Of a stretch of DNA of 64,000 nt, positions 33,742 through 45,885 are shown one piece after another (position 1 is the first letter of the stretch; every line of letters begins with the position of its first letter). The DNA is from Allofrancisella guangzhouensis (GTDB lineage Bacteria > Pseudomonadota > Gammaproteobacteria > Francisellales > Francisellaceae), in assembly GCF_000815225.1 (NCBI RefSeq), contig NZ_CP010427.1:620001-684000 (forward strand). Reading direction: 5' to 3'. The notes beneath the pieces are model-generated. The model was not told the origin of the DNA. It saw nothing but the letters and a program-made list of their open reading frames with translations, and did no database searches. A program made the position numbers and the translations under genes.

Positions 33742-36204
33742 ATGTCTCAAAATTTTAATGTAGCTATCAAGATTACGGAAACTGGTGCTGAATTAGCTGG
33801 TAAATCTATTCGCAATATGAGCATTAGAGTTACTCAAGCTACTAAAGCTATGGCTGGACTTACTGCGGCATTAGGTGCTGTTGCTGGTGGTGCAGCAAAA
33901 ATTGTTGGAGATTTCGCAAAAACAGCCGATTCATTAGCTAAGACTTCAAGAGCGACTGGTGTTAGTGTTGAGTCACTTCAAAAATGGGAATATGTTGCTG
34001 GACAGTCTGGCGTTGCTGCTGATAGTATGCAGAACGCAATCAAGCAATTTGCTTCAAGTATGGGACAGGCTGAGCGTGGCATGGGTAGAGCTTTGCCTTT
34101 GCTTGATAAACTTGGTATTCAATTCAGGGATGTTAACGGAAATATCAGAGATACAGAAGCATTAATGTACGACGTTGTTAGTGCGTCAGAAAATCTTTCT
34201 AAAGTTGAGCAGTTAGATATTGCAAGACAATTATTCCAAAATGCAGACTTTGCAGTTGTATTACAAAATAGCGTTGATGATATTAAGAACCTTGGCAATA
34301 ACATGAGTGACCTAGGTTTAATAACCTCAAAGAATGCGGCAGATTCAGAAGTCTATATTGATTCTATGGACAACCTCAAACGATCTTTTGCAGGAGTTGG
34401 GTTTGAAATTTCTACCTCCCTAATACCTCTACTCTTGGATATTATTAAGTCCACTACTGATTGGATCAAGACTAATAAAGAATGGATATCACAGAATATA
34501 TCAGGAATTATAGAGGGTATAGTTGGCGCTTTTCAAGTACTTGTAAGTATTATTAAAGATGTTTTTGGTGCATTTGGCGACTTAACTGATGCTCTAAACA
34601 TAACGGGTAATACTGGTCTATCTGTTGGAGAAATTATAGGTAATACATTCAAGAATATTGCCATAATAATTAGAACTGTTATAGAAGCAATTAAAGTTGC
34701 ATTTAAGTCAGGAATTTTATTTATAATCCATATATTTGAGTCTTTATGGAATAAAATACAGATTATAAGTGTATATATTGAAAATGTTTTTAAAAATCCA
34801 ATTAAAACAATACTATCATTATTCAATCACTTGCTAGTTGGAATACTTGGTATCTTCAGTAAGATAGCGAATGTAATTGCACGCATAACTGGCTCAGAAA
34901 CATTCAAAGGGATACAACAAGGTATAGATAACCTTCAATCAAGTATAGCCGCCAGTATTGATTTTGGTAATGATGCTGCTAATGAAAGAATAAAACAATT
35001 ATCACGTGAGGGAGCTGCTTTAGAAAAGGCTTACCTTGATTCTCAAAAAGAAATAATAATTAGCTCAGCCGAAAATATCGTAGAAACCACTTATAAATTA
35101 TATGGTACTGATGAAGCTAAAAAACAACTTAATGAAGTATCTAGCGCGGCTAATGCAACAAATATAGCTGTTCAGAATGTTGCTAATGTTCAATTTAATG
35201 AAGTTAATTTCTTAAAATCTCTAGGATTAGAAGATAATAAGATAAAAGATATTATTACTAACTTAAATACTCTTAGGGGTGCACAAGATAAATTATCAAA
35301 AGAAACATCTAATTTAGCATCTGCACAACTTGGGTTACAACTCTTAGATTCTATAGGTATTACAGATGCCACCACATTATTATCAGCAACTGAACAGTTA
35401 GCATTACAACGTGAAGAATTAGAAAGATTAAAACAAGTTGCAGAGGCTACAGGTGTACCATTGGAGAAGTTACAAGAGCAACTAACTAAAACAGGACAGT
35501 CACAAGATACACTATCAGCAAGCATTAAGAACTTTGATTTTTCAGCGCTTCAAGCTATTACATTTAGTGATTTATTAGCAGATAGCATTAACGCCATGGG
35601 TAATAATATAGCTAATACTATAAGTGATGTTATAGCTGGGAATAAGTCATTAGCTGATGGTTTCCGTGATATGACAGCTAAGATATTGACTGACATATCA
35701 GCACTAATAATTAAGATGCTAGTGTTTAAGGCTATTATGTCCAGCTTACAGGGCTTAGGTTTTGGTACTGGTGGTGGGTTATTAGGCGGATTGTTTGGTT
35801 TTTCTGACGGTGGATTAGTTGGTTCGAGTGGTGCTAGAGTAGGTTTTGCAGATGGTGGATACACTGGTGATGGTGGCAAGTACGATGTTGCAGGTATAGT
35901 TCATAAAGGTGAATACGTTGTACCCAAAAATCTAGTGGCTCCAAACATTGATGTTATCAGAGGGTTGGAAGCTCAAAGACTAGGGCGTAGAGGTTTTGCA
36001 ACAGGTGGTCCAGTAGCAACAAGCATACAATCATCAAAAATAGTACAACCAACTGCTCAAGCTAACAACAATCAACAATCAAACATGAAGATAATTGTTG
36101 TGATGGATAGAGATCAGTTAGCTGAAGAATTAGCGAATTCACAAGGTTTCGAGACACGCATAGTCAATATAGCTAGAAGAAATAAGCAGGAGATTAATTC
36201 TTAG
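33742..36204 (+). CDS. Phage tail tape measure protein
   Basis: About 820 residues (ATG 33742; a TTG at 33736 is also in frame). An N-terminal Ala-rich helical region is followed by DSLAKTSRATGVSVESLQKWEY, typical of tape measures. Hydrophobic stretches lie at about 255-390, and coiled coil at about 440-620. The C-terminus has ISALIIKMLVFKAIMSSL and the hallmark FADGGYTGDGGKYDVAGIVHKGEYVVPK. The protein looks complete. No tail tip or receptor genes follow, so the prophage is only a fragment. Length suggests a tail of roughly 120 nm by the usual 0.15 nm per residue rule. Confidence 0.9.
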   Translation: MSQNFNVAIKITETGAELAGKSIRNMSIRVTQATKAMAGLTAALGAVAGGAAKIVGDFAKTADSLAKTSRATGVSVESLQKWEYVAGQSGVAADSMQNAIKQFASSMGQAERGMGRALPLLDKLGIQFRDVNGNIRDTEALMYDVVSASENLSKVEQLDIARQLFQNADFAVVLQNSVDDIKNLGNNMSDLGLITSKNAADSEVYIDSMDNLKRSFAGVGFEISTSLIPLLLDIIKSTTDWIKTNKEWISQNISGIIEGIVGAFQVLVSIIKDVFGAFGDLTDALNITGNTGLSVGEIIGNTFKNIAIIIRTVIEAIKVAFKSGILFIIHIFESLWNKIQIISVYIENVFKNPIKTILSLFNHLLVGILGIFSKIANVIARITGSETFKGIQQGIDNLQSSIAASIDFGNDAANERIKQLSREGAALEKAYLDSQKEIIISSAENIVETTYKLYGTDEAKKQLNEVSSAANATNIAVQNVANVQFNEVNFLKSLGLEDNKIKDIITNLNTLRGAQDKLSKETSNLASAQLGLQLLDSIGITDATTLLSATEQLALQREELERLKQVAEATGVPLEKLQEQLTKTGQSQDTLSASIKNFDFSALQAITFSDLLADSINAMGNNIANTISDVIAGNKSLADGFRDMTAKILTDISALIIKMLVFKAIMSSLQGLGFGTGGGLLGGLFGFSDGGLVGSSGARVGFADGGYTGDGGKYDVAGIVHKGEYVVPKNLVAPNIDVIRGLEAQRLGRRGFATGGPVATSIQSSKIVQPTAQANNNQQSNMKIIVVMDRDQLAEELANSQGFETRIVNIARRNKQEINS

Positions 36205-36488
36205 AAAGAAACCTTTCTTATGTCTCTATAGAAATTTTCATGTGAGCCAATTTTTAATAATGTTAATGTAATAGTTTCGTCATTATAGTTATAGCCAAGC
36301 AGTATAAGCTGATTATTTATTTTGAACTTGTACACTCTTAAAAAGTCTAAATCTCCTTTCTTTTGTTCTCCTATACTGGGATTGCTAGCGATAAGTTTTA
36401 CAGCGTTATCTACTTCTTTTTTATCTTTGATAGATAGTTTTTTTATATATTTTTTGAACGTATTGGTTTGTTTAATTTTCAAACTCAT
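36201..36488 (-). CDS. RelE/YafQ-like mRNA interferase toxin
   Basis: A 95-residue basic protein with the RelE/ParE fold pattern: KQTNTFKKYIKKLSIKDKKEVDNAVKLI, then LRVYKFKINNQLILLGYNYNDETITLTLLKIGSHENFYRDI, where the GSHENFYR block is typical of YafQ/RelE toxins. It overlaps the upstream antitoxin gene by 17 bases and the tape measure stop by four bases. It probably cuts mRNA on the ribosome when unopposed. Confidence 0.85.
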   Translation of the reverse strand: MSLKIKQTNTFKKYIKKLSIKDKKEVDNAVKLIASNPSIGEQKKGDLDFLRVYKFKINNQLILLGYNYNDETITLTLLKIGSHENFYRDIRKVSF

Positions 36489-36693
36489 AATCTTCTACCA
36501 GTCCATTATCCATCTCAGCTTTTGCTACTAAACTTCCAATAACAAAATCATAAGGCAGGTCCGGGTTTTCTTCTACAATTCTACCAATCATAGCCCAATG
36601 TTCTATTTGGCTTGCACAAGATCGGTGCATAACCTTAGCTATTGTTTTTGCTTTAATTACTAAATCATCTGATAATCTAACTGACAAAGCCAT
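36472..36693 (-). CDS. ParD_like antitoxin
   Basis: A 73-residue protein that begins MALSVRLSDDLVIKAKTIAKVMHRSCASQIEHWAMIGRIVEENPDLPYDF, the ParD_like family pattern with a ribbon-helix-helix-like N-terminus. Its 3' end overlaps the toxin start, the normal antitoxin-first order. It probably represses its own promoter in the 36694-36760 region. Confidence 0.88.
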   Translation of the reverse strand: MALSVRLSDDLVIKAKTIAKVMHRSCASQIEHWAMIGRIVEENPDLPYDFVIGSLVAKAEMDNGLVEDYEFEN

Positions 36694-36881
36694 ATTTTTA
36701 GCCCTTATTAAATGTTAATGAGTTGATTATACATCATTTTGCGATTAATTGCGATTTTTAATATATAAAAATCCAAAACTTTAGATTTATTTTATAATTT
36801 ATCTAGGTTTTATTCTAATTCTATTCTTAATGTATTGGCGTGTTGAAATCTAAAGCTGACAGTTGCAAATTTTGTTAAAAT

Positions 36882-37052
36882 ATGTGTAGTAAAAAGTTAC
36901 GTGAAATTTATTTAGCTATAAATCAAATAGAAATGATAAGTCTTAATGATTTAGTAGCGAGGAATCATACCTATCGTAAGTTTGTATCTACTTGGAATTT
37001 TAGTAATGTTGCTAAGAAATTAAAGAGATTTGAAAAGGATAAATTCTTCTAG
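36882..37052 (+). pseudogene. Transposase N-terminal remnant
   Basis: A 56-codon frame from ATG 36882 to TAG 37052 reads MISLNDLVARNHTYRKF and resembles the N-terminus of IS5/IS1182-type transposases (the LxDLVPxNHxYRKF block). No DDE part follows, so it is a fragment. Confidence 0.45.
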
Positions 37053-37081
37053 GAGAGAAATTTGTATTTTAAAAAAATAAT

Positions 37082-37258
37082 TTAGCCTTGTTCCCTATAT
37101 TGTTTTAATAGAGTGTTAGAGTCAGTACTATTTTTCTGAGAAGAAGAGTTTTCCTCTTGAGTATTTTGTATATTGGATTGCATTAGTTGTAAATTTTTTG
37201 CGTAAATCCCAGTAAAAGACAAGGATGCTAATAACACAAAGCCTATAATTTTTTTCAT
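37082..37258 (-). CDS. Small exported peptide of unknown function
   Basis: A 58-residue protein from ATG 37258 to TAA 37082, with AAGGAA eight bases upstream. Residues 1-20 (MKKIIGFVLLASLSFTGIYA) are a textbook Sec signal peptide. The mature part of 38 residues is Gln/Asn/Ser-rich (NIQNTQEENSSSQKNSTDSN) and has no Cys. I do not recognise a family. A longer frame overlapping it on the same strand is out of phase and is not the gene. Confidence 0.65.
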   Translation of the reverse strand: MKKIIGFVLLASLSFTGIYAKNLQLMQSNIQNTQEENSSSQKNSTDSNTLLKQYREQG

Positions 37259-37467
37259 AGTTTATTCCTTTTATTTCCGTTTTTTCCATTATACCCCTAA
37301 TCCTAGATATGTTCAATATAATTTTTTGAATTTTGCTAGTTATGGTGAAACTATATTTAATTTAGTGTCTAAAAAGAAAACTAGATTACAACATTGTCAT
37401 TGTTATAATGTTTATGTGATTAAAAAAAAGGTTAAATAGTATAAAATGTTAGCCAACGAACTTCTAA

Positions 37468-40076
<2,609 letters not shown>

Positions 40077-40151
40077 ATGGAGATTGATTTTAGCGTTTAT
40101 TGTTAGAATTATATTTAAATATGGAGTGTTATACATAAATTTTTTTGTCAA

Positions 40152-43100
40152 CTAGACATTTGATACAGTAGCCTTGAAGGCTACTGTATAGTATTTATTT
40201 ATATTTTCTATATCAAAATTATTACCGTTTAACAATTTATAATAAATATTTTTAGTTAAGGGACGGTGGCTTTTATATAAAATTTCAAGGATTTTATTGT
40301 TATTTTTCTGAAGCACCGGTTCAAGTAGGTTAATATAAGCAAAAGATGGTTCTTTTAGGAAGTTGAGTGCTTGAGTTAAATAATGAGATAATTCATCTTC
40401 GATACTTTCTACTTCAAACCAAGCAATTTTAAAAGAATCTATTTCCTTCTTATCATTGATGTAAAAATATTCTCCAGTTATTTGCTTACTATAAACATGG
40501 CTGTATAGTATACATTCTAGATAAAGTTGTAGTTTATCTTTTGGTTTTAAATTCGAAATTTTGTATAGAACTAAAGTGTTGTCACTAGATAATTTAATAC
40601 TAGAGTATATTTTTATATTTTGTATGTTTGTTTCTAAAGTTAAGTCTTGTAGATTTAAGCAATTAATTTTGTCATAAAAGTTTTTTACCAAATTTAAATT
40701 TTGGTGCAATAATTCATTTGTAAGTGGTGACTGAGGTAATTTACCACATAATGTAAGATGCTTGATAGTTAAATCAATATCTTTGCAATTTTCATAACAG
40801 CATAAAAGAGATTCTTTTATTCTATAAATTTGTAAACCATCTATTTCGAAAGGCTCTGTGTCTGAGAGTCCAGGTTCATTTTCCTCTAGGGTTAAGCCTA
40901 GAGTATATTGTGAGTAAGATTTAAAAGGGTCATCAAAAATATTAATAATTTCTTGTATACTAAATTTAGATGGTAATTCTATATTTGCATTTTTTTGAGA
41001 ATTAAAACTTTTTTTCTCTGCTTTTATAAGACTTAACCATTTATCATCATAGCTTTGGTAACCTCTAGTATAGCATTTAGGGCTAAATGGATGAAGAGGA
41101 TATTTTTTGAGGTTATTCCAACTATAGTAACTTTCTAAATAATTCAAGAATTCTTTGATTATAAGGCTTGGTTCTTGTTCAGAGTTATTTTTATAGCTAT
41201 TTCCTTGAAAGCTTAAGTATAAAACAGACCTGGCAGAAATTATTGTTTCTAAAAAAAGATATTTATCATCATCTCGTTTGGTTCTATCACCTTTTTGAGT
41301 AGGAAAATAGTTTGTTAGATCAAAGCTAATTTTTGTATCTTTACGAGGATAGGTTGTACTATTAAGCCCAAGCATAGCTACTACTTTAAATGGTATGCTT
41401 CGCATTGGAGTCATTGAGCAGAAGGTGACTTTACCACGTAAAAAGTGGTTATTTACAATAGGTTCAGAAAGGGCAGTAGTTAAGATACTCCTAATAACAG
41501 CTAGTTCAATTAACTCTGTAAAATCAGCTTGGTTAGTTTGTTGTACAATTTTGGCAATATTTTGTTTGATGATATTTGTTATATACTCATCAGAGTCATC
41601 TATATTAAATAAAGTATCAAGTACCTTTAATAAAAAATCTTGCCAGTCACAAGCTGTACGCTTTTGTTTAAGTTCTTCAGAAAATAGTTGTAAAAGTTCA
41701 ATAAGTTCATATAATTTTCCAAGCTCTTGAATCTCATTTGTTTGAATATTTGGTAGAGTTAGAAATGAATCTTCTATAATCATAGGCTCATCATCTAAGC
41801 AAAAACCTAACAATAGCCGTTTAAGTCCCCAATTCCAGCTAAATGTTTGATTATTTAAGCCTCTATGTATACAGGCTTCAGTTAACCAGTATTTAATAGT
41901 TTCAAGTTGGTCAAAAGTGATATCAAATTTTCGTTGTAAAGCTGGTACAGATAAATAGTCAATAATTTTAGTAATTTCAAAATTGCTATCAGGAAGCTTA
42001 AGAATTTCGATGAAACTAGCTGCTAAACTTTCTGAATCTATAATAGTTCTATCAGCTATTGAACAAGGTAGTCTGTTAACAGAATCACTTGAGGTTTTGG
42101 TGAAAACTGACTCTATATAAGGAGCATAATCTTCAATATTTGGACACATTACTAAAATATCCTGTGGCTGTATGGCAGAGTCTTGTTCAAAAAGCTCTAG
42201 AAGGTTATCATGTAATACTTGTACCTCCCTTAAGGGGCTATGACAAGAGTTTATTATTATGGACTTGTCAATATTAATTGTATATTTTTCAGTATTTAGT
42301 TCTAGTATATTTCTTTGAATACTTGTTAGCAGAGAATTATTTTTAGAAGGAGTTATTTTTACATCTTCACAGAAATTTTCAAAACTAGTAAATTCTTGCT
42401 GATCCTGTTCTAAGAGCTGACTAAAAAAATCTTTTCCTTGTTGACCAAAACTAGCTAATAAAGGCTGTATTGTGAAATCTTCTTCGATATTAAGCCAACT
42501 AGCTATTTTAGCTTTTTTTAAGTCGTACCAATATTCACTACAAGGGTTTAAGTATAAAAGGTGTACCCTTGTGTGTTTTGCTATTTCTAATAAAAACTCT
42601 AAATTATTAGGTGAAATTGTGCTAACTCCAAAAATGTAAATATTTTTAGGTAAAGCTTCAGAGTTAAGTTTCTTTAAGGCTTGTTTTTGTATTTGGGTAG
42701 GAGTTTTAGAATTTTCATTTGTAAGAAGTTGCCAAAGTTTAGCTTGCCATATTTCATCATCAGAAGGTGAGTTGCTAATAAACTGAAGATTTTGCCATTT
42801 TTCTAACCAAGCAGGGCGATATTTCATATATTTGCTAAAAACATTAGCTATTTGTGAGCTTAGTTGGTATTTTCTTTGGCTACTATCTTTGTAGTAGTTT
42901 TTTAGTTTATCAGCACCAATGTTGTCTAGTAATTTGAATATACGCCAGCTAAGAACTTCTTTAGAATAAGCTTTTTTATGAGATTGATCGTTAGTTATTT
43001 CATAACAAGTGTTAACTATAAAACTATTTATCATATCAAACTTGGTGTTCATGCAAATACTATTTTGCTTAGCAAGCTCCATGCTTAGCCAATGTTGCAT

Positions 43101-43223
43101 GCCCCGACTGCCAACTAGTATATAAATTGGATCAAAAACTTCTTTTTTATTAAACTTTAATAATCTAGAAAATATTTTTACTAGGTATTCAAGTTTGTTA
43201 GAAGGGTAGGTATACAAAGCCAT
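40152..43223 (-). CDS. recC: Exodeoxyribonuclease V gamma subunit (RecC)
   Basis: About 1023 residues from ATG 43223 (a TTG at 43238 is also in frame). Landmarks: GSRGMQHWLSMELA near the N-terminus, FGVSTISPNNLEFLLEIAKHTRVHLLYLNPC, DILVMCPNIEDYAPYIESVF, and VTFCSMTPMRSIPFKVVAMLGLN. The last two thirds carry an inactivated helicase fold plus the Chi-recognition region. RecC works with RecB and RecD in double-strand break repair; those genes are not in the window. The gene stands alone and its 3' end contains a 27-bp palindrome. Confidence 0.93.
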   Translation of the reverse strand: MALYTYPSNKLEYLVKIFSRLLKFNKKEVFDPIYILVGSRGMQHWLSMELAKQNSICMNTKFDMINSFIVNTCYEITNDQSHKKAYSKEVLSWRIFKLLDNIGADKLKNYYKDSSQRKYQLSSQIANVFSKYMKYRPAWLEKWQNLQFISNSPSDDEIWQAKLWQLLTNENSKTPTQIQKQALKKLNSEALPKNIYIFGVSTISPNNLEFLLEIAKHTRVHLLYLNPCSEYWYDLKKAKIASWLNIEEDFTIQPLLASFGQQGKDFFSQLLEQDQQEFTSFENFCEDVKITPSKNNSLLTSIQRNILELNTEKYTINIDKSIIINSCHSPLREVQVLHDNLLELFEQDSAIQPQDILVMCPNIEDYAPYIESVFTKTSSDSVNRLPCSIADRTIIDSESLAASFIEILKLPDSNFEITKIIDYLSVPALQRKFDITFDQLETIKYWLTEACIHRGLNNQTFSWNWGLKRLLLGFCLDDEPMIIEDSFLTLPNIQTNEIQELGKLYELIELLQLFSEELKQKRTACDWQDFLLKVLDTLFNIDDSDEYITNIIKQNIAKIVQQTNQADFTELIELAVIRSILTTALSEPIVNNHFLRGKVTFCSMTPMRSIPFKVVAMLGLNSTTYPRKDTKISFDLTNYFPTQKGDRTKRDDDKYLFLETIISARSVLYLSFQGNSYKNNSEQEPSLIIKEFLNYLESYYSWNNLKKYPLHPFSPKCYTRGYQSYDDKWLSLIKAEKKSFNSQKNANIELPSKFSIQEIINIFDDPFKSYSQYTLGLTLEENEPGLSDTEPFEIDGLQIYRIKESLLCCYENCKDIDLTIKHLTLCGKLPQSPLTNELLHQNLNLVKNFYDKINCLNLQDLTLETNIQNIKIYSSIKLSSDNTLVLYKISNLKPKDKLQLYLECILYSHVYSKQITGEYFYINDKKEIDSFKIAWFEVESIEDELSHYLTQALNFLKEPSFAYINLLEPVLQKNNNKILEILYKSHRPLTKNIYYKLLNGNNFDIENINKYYTVAFKATVSNV
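40163..40189. repeat. 27-bp perfect palindrome inside the recC 3' end
   Basis: Arms ATACAGTAGCCTT and AAGGCTACTGTAT flank a single G. It lies within the last 12 codons of recC, between convergent genes. It has no T tract on either side but could block read-through or protect the transcript end. Confidence 0.8.
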
Positions 43224-43437
43224 AATACATTTTGTCAAAAAAGAAACTACTTAAGATATTAACAAAAGCTGGTTTGTCTATAAACTATTAATAGATAAAA
43301 AAGGCAGTGCAATTATATTAAAAAAGCCTTCCAAATGTGAAAAACTATTGTTTAGAGATAACATAAATAAAGCTAGTTGCAAATTAGAATTTCTAAATGT
43401 GTCTATCAAAAGTAAATTTATACGGAGAAATAAAATA

Positions 43438-44835
43438 ATGAATTTTAAACAGTATATTGAAGCGTATCTTGAATTTAATAAAAAATTGAACGAACTATTA
43501 GATAAAGAAAATAAATTATGTGAACCCATAAGATCTTTCAAGAAGGACTTTTTATTAACTTTTTACGTTAAGAAAAGTATTATTGCTGGTATCACAAATA
43601 TGGAGATAATATTTTCAACGGAGGAAAGTTTAAAGATAAAAGCTATCAAAATTTTGACAGAATACCTTGAATTTACAAAACAAGTGGAATTTGAATCTAA
43701 ATATTTAATCTCTATTCCTAAAGGAGTGGATACGCTATCTCAAAGGAAAAGAGATGCTTGTACTTTTATTGTTAAAAATGTAAATAATCTCGTTAAGCTA
43801 TCAATAGCTAGTATAGAGCAACAACCACTCAACTCTAACGAATATAGCACGATTCTCTTTCAAAGCCACCTAAGGAATATTAAAAAAACATTAAAAAATA
43901 AAAGTTTAATCGCTGCTTCAGTGGCAATTAACACGCTCCAGGAAAAATTTATCCAACATGCATCAATAACAAAAGTATCAAAACTAACAATGAAAGAAGC
44001 TAGTCAATACGCCTCTATTAATAAATCAAATAGAATGTTGTGTAGTAATAGTGCTGTTTGTGCTGCTCTGGAAACAAACGGTATACTTTTAAACCGTAAC
44101 GATAAAAAAATAGCATCTTTCGGTTACTTAAGAAGTGAAATTCTAACCTCTACCTTTTTAGAAAAATGGTTTACTATACAAGAGGTAGCATTAGATTCAA
44201 GACTATCTACCACTGAGAATGCAATCTTAGCAATCACAAGTGGGAAGTTTAATGGTGGGGTTTTTGTAAGAACTACTATGAAAGAAGGTCCTGGTCATAG
44301 CGAATATGTAATGTCCGATCAAAATGGTAAATTTTGGAGATCAGATGCTAATATTGGAATAGGTTACGATGGTAATATTAATCATAGTTACAGGTGGCGC
44401 AAATTATATACAGGAAATGATAAGCATGTTTTATATTATGAAAACCTTAATGATGGGCAATGTGAGAGTATTACTATTTGGGGGTTGACTAGAAAAGAAA
44501 ATATAACTTGTGAAGCTAATTTAAACCTTAATAAAGCTAAATCAATTGCTCAGCTTGATAATAAAATTTTCAATTTTAATTTACCAAAGGTTAAACAAGT
44601 GTGTTTAGCACATATCCAAGAATATCTTGATATAAAAACTTTATCATGGAGATCTTATAAAGATAGAGCTAATTCGATATTAAATAGTATTCAACAACAA
44701 GCTTCTATACAAGATGTGATAAAGATTATAGATAATGAAATTGACGTCGTTCGGAATTCAGGAAGTGTTAGATATTTGAATAAATTAGTTGATGCTAAGC
44801 TATATTTATCGAATGTGTTAATGGAAAATCTTTAG
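43438..44835 (+). CDS. Orphan protein with possible Cys/His/Asp protease signature
   Basis: 465 residues from ATG 43438, which has GGAG ten bases upstream; the frame is open 30 codons further up but without a ribosome binding site. No signal peptide or membrane segment. The N-terminal 190 residues are helical and Lys-rich. The middle shows NRMLCSNSAVCAAL (Cys202, Cys208), then EGPGHSEYVMSDQNGKFWRSDANIG (His287, Asp303, with D-x-N). This H...D-x-N block resembles YopT-like C58 enzymes and the gene at 16553. A helical tail follows. The protease idea is a hypothesis from motifs only. It is a single gene between recC and transposase debris. Confidence 0.6.
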   Translation: MNFKQYIEAYLEFNKKLNELLDKENKLCEPIRSFKKDFLLTFYVKKSIIAGITNMEIIFSTEESLKIKAIKILTEYLEFTKQVEFESKYLISIPKGVDTLSQRKRDACTFIVKNVNNLVKLSIASIEQQPLNSNEYSTILFQSHLRNIKKTLKNKSLIAASVAINTLQEKFIQHASITKVSKLTMKEASQYASINKSNRMLCSNSAVCAALETNGILLNRNDKKIASFGYLRSEILTSTFLEKWFTIQEVALDSRLSTTENAILAITSGKFNGGVFVRTTMKEGPGHSEYVMSDQNGKFWRSDANIGIGYDGNINHSYRWRKLYTGNDKHVLYYENLNDGQCESITIWGLTRKENITCEANLNLNKAKSIAQLDNKIFNFNLPKVKQVCLAHIQEYLDIKTLSWRSYKDRANSILNSIQQQASIQDVIKIIDNEIDVVRNSGSVRYLNKLVDAKLYLSNVLMENL

Positions 44836-45266
44836 TTGTGAGATCCATAGATATCCATATTTTATATTTTACTGTATCTAATTAATAAAAGATTTGAGTC
44901 AGCGAAGGGGATGACTACTTATTACTATCACTTTCACGTTAATGGTAATTTGGTTGAGTAATACCCCTAAAAATAATGACATTTAGAAGTATACAAAAAT
45001 ATACTAATAAATGAGCTTGTAACACCAGCTGGAAATAACTATACTAAATATCATTCTATTAATTGACATATTTATAAAGAAAGGTGTTTAATAGGAAGCT
45101 TTTGAAGCTTGGATATTTATTAGGAGGATATTTTCTAGGTTTGATAAAATTTGTAGGGCGTTTCTAGGCGTTATCACTCTTGATAATACCTTATGGTTGG
45201 AATAAAGTTTTGACTGTCGAATCTAATTGGTTAATACTTTAAATACTAAATAATAGGATAATCTAA
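44836..45266. other. Gene-poor region with mobile-element debris
   Basis: About 430 bases without an intact gene. The only recognisable content is the transposase tail at 45095-45205; the left part (44840-45060) shows nothing convincing on either strand. Confidence 0.6.
45095..45205 (+). pseudogene. IS5-family transposase C-terminal remnant
   Basis: A plus-strand frame of 36 codons ends with TAA at 45203-45205 and reads RFDKICRAFLGVITL and LWLE, the usual end of IS5-type transposases (RYDK..RxFLGFxxLAxxLxWL). Stops at 45089 and 45092 break the frame upstream. Confidence 0.55.
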
Positions 45267-45881
45267 ATGGTCACTTTAAATGATGTTATATATGATAGTG
45301 TCGGTAACTTTTGTTTCCTTATGTTTGCATTTTTACTTTATAGAAAAAATAGGTTTGCTTGGTTAGCAATCATTCTAACCTTGGTAATCAAACTTTTTTT
45401 GTATGGCAAATATAGTATGTTTCTTTCTTTTACATATTTGTCTATGCAGCTATGTGTAGCTGTTTTAGCAGCAATAGTCTGGATGTTAGAGCCAAATTAT
45501 ATAAAGTTACAAGGAAACAGGCTGTTTTCAGCTTTATTAACTAGTGTGATTATGATTATGATATGGATTTGGTTAGTTTATGCTTTTATAAATCCGGCTA
45601 TTTTGTCATATGAGTTTTTATTTGGATTCGAGTATTTTTGTTATATGTTATTTGTTTTGGGTGGAGCTTTACTAGTATATAGAATCCCTCAAGGACTAAT
45701 AATTATTGCAGTAGTTTTTATAAGTTATGCTCTATATTATGCAAATTCGGCAATAGTAGCTGCAAAAGCTCCTCCTCAATATAAAGATTTTATTCTTTAC
45801 TACTGGTTATCAGCAGTATTTTTATTCATTGCAGGGATCTTATTAGTTAGTGTTTATACACGTATAAGGAGAAGTATCTAG
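45267..45881 (+). CDS. Multi-pass membrane protein of unknown function
   Basis: A 204-residue protein with six to seven hydrophobic helices, an AGGATA ribosome binding site and a basic C-terminus (RIRRSI). There is no signal beyond the first helix and no family motif that I recognise. Size and helix count are similar to PnuC-type vitamin transporters, but the key WxxW/N motifs are not evident, so no function is given. It converges with rsmJ, four bases away. Confidence 0.65.
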   Translation: MVTLNDVIYDSVGNFCFLMFAFLLYRKNRFAWLAIILTLVIKLFLYGKYSMFLSFTYLSMQLCVAVLAAIVWMLEPNYIKLQGNRLFSALLTSVIMIMIWIWLVYAFINPAILSYEFLFGFEYFCYMLFVLGGALLVYRIPQGLIIIAVVFISYALYYANSAIVAAKAPPQYKDFILYYWLSAVFLFIAGILLVSVYTRIRRSI

Positions 45882-45885
45882 AGCA

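Noticed and set aside
28969-37300. Phage attachment site at tRNA-Leu
   Set aside because: I looked for a second copy of the tRNA-Leu 3' end downstream of the phage genes and saw none.
37128-37316. 62-codon minus-strand frame overlapping the small exported peptide gene
   Set aside because: It is out of phase with the signal-peptide frame, has no ribosome binding site and its composition is unlike protein.
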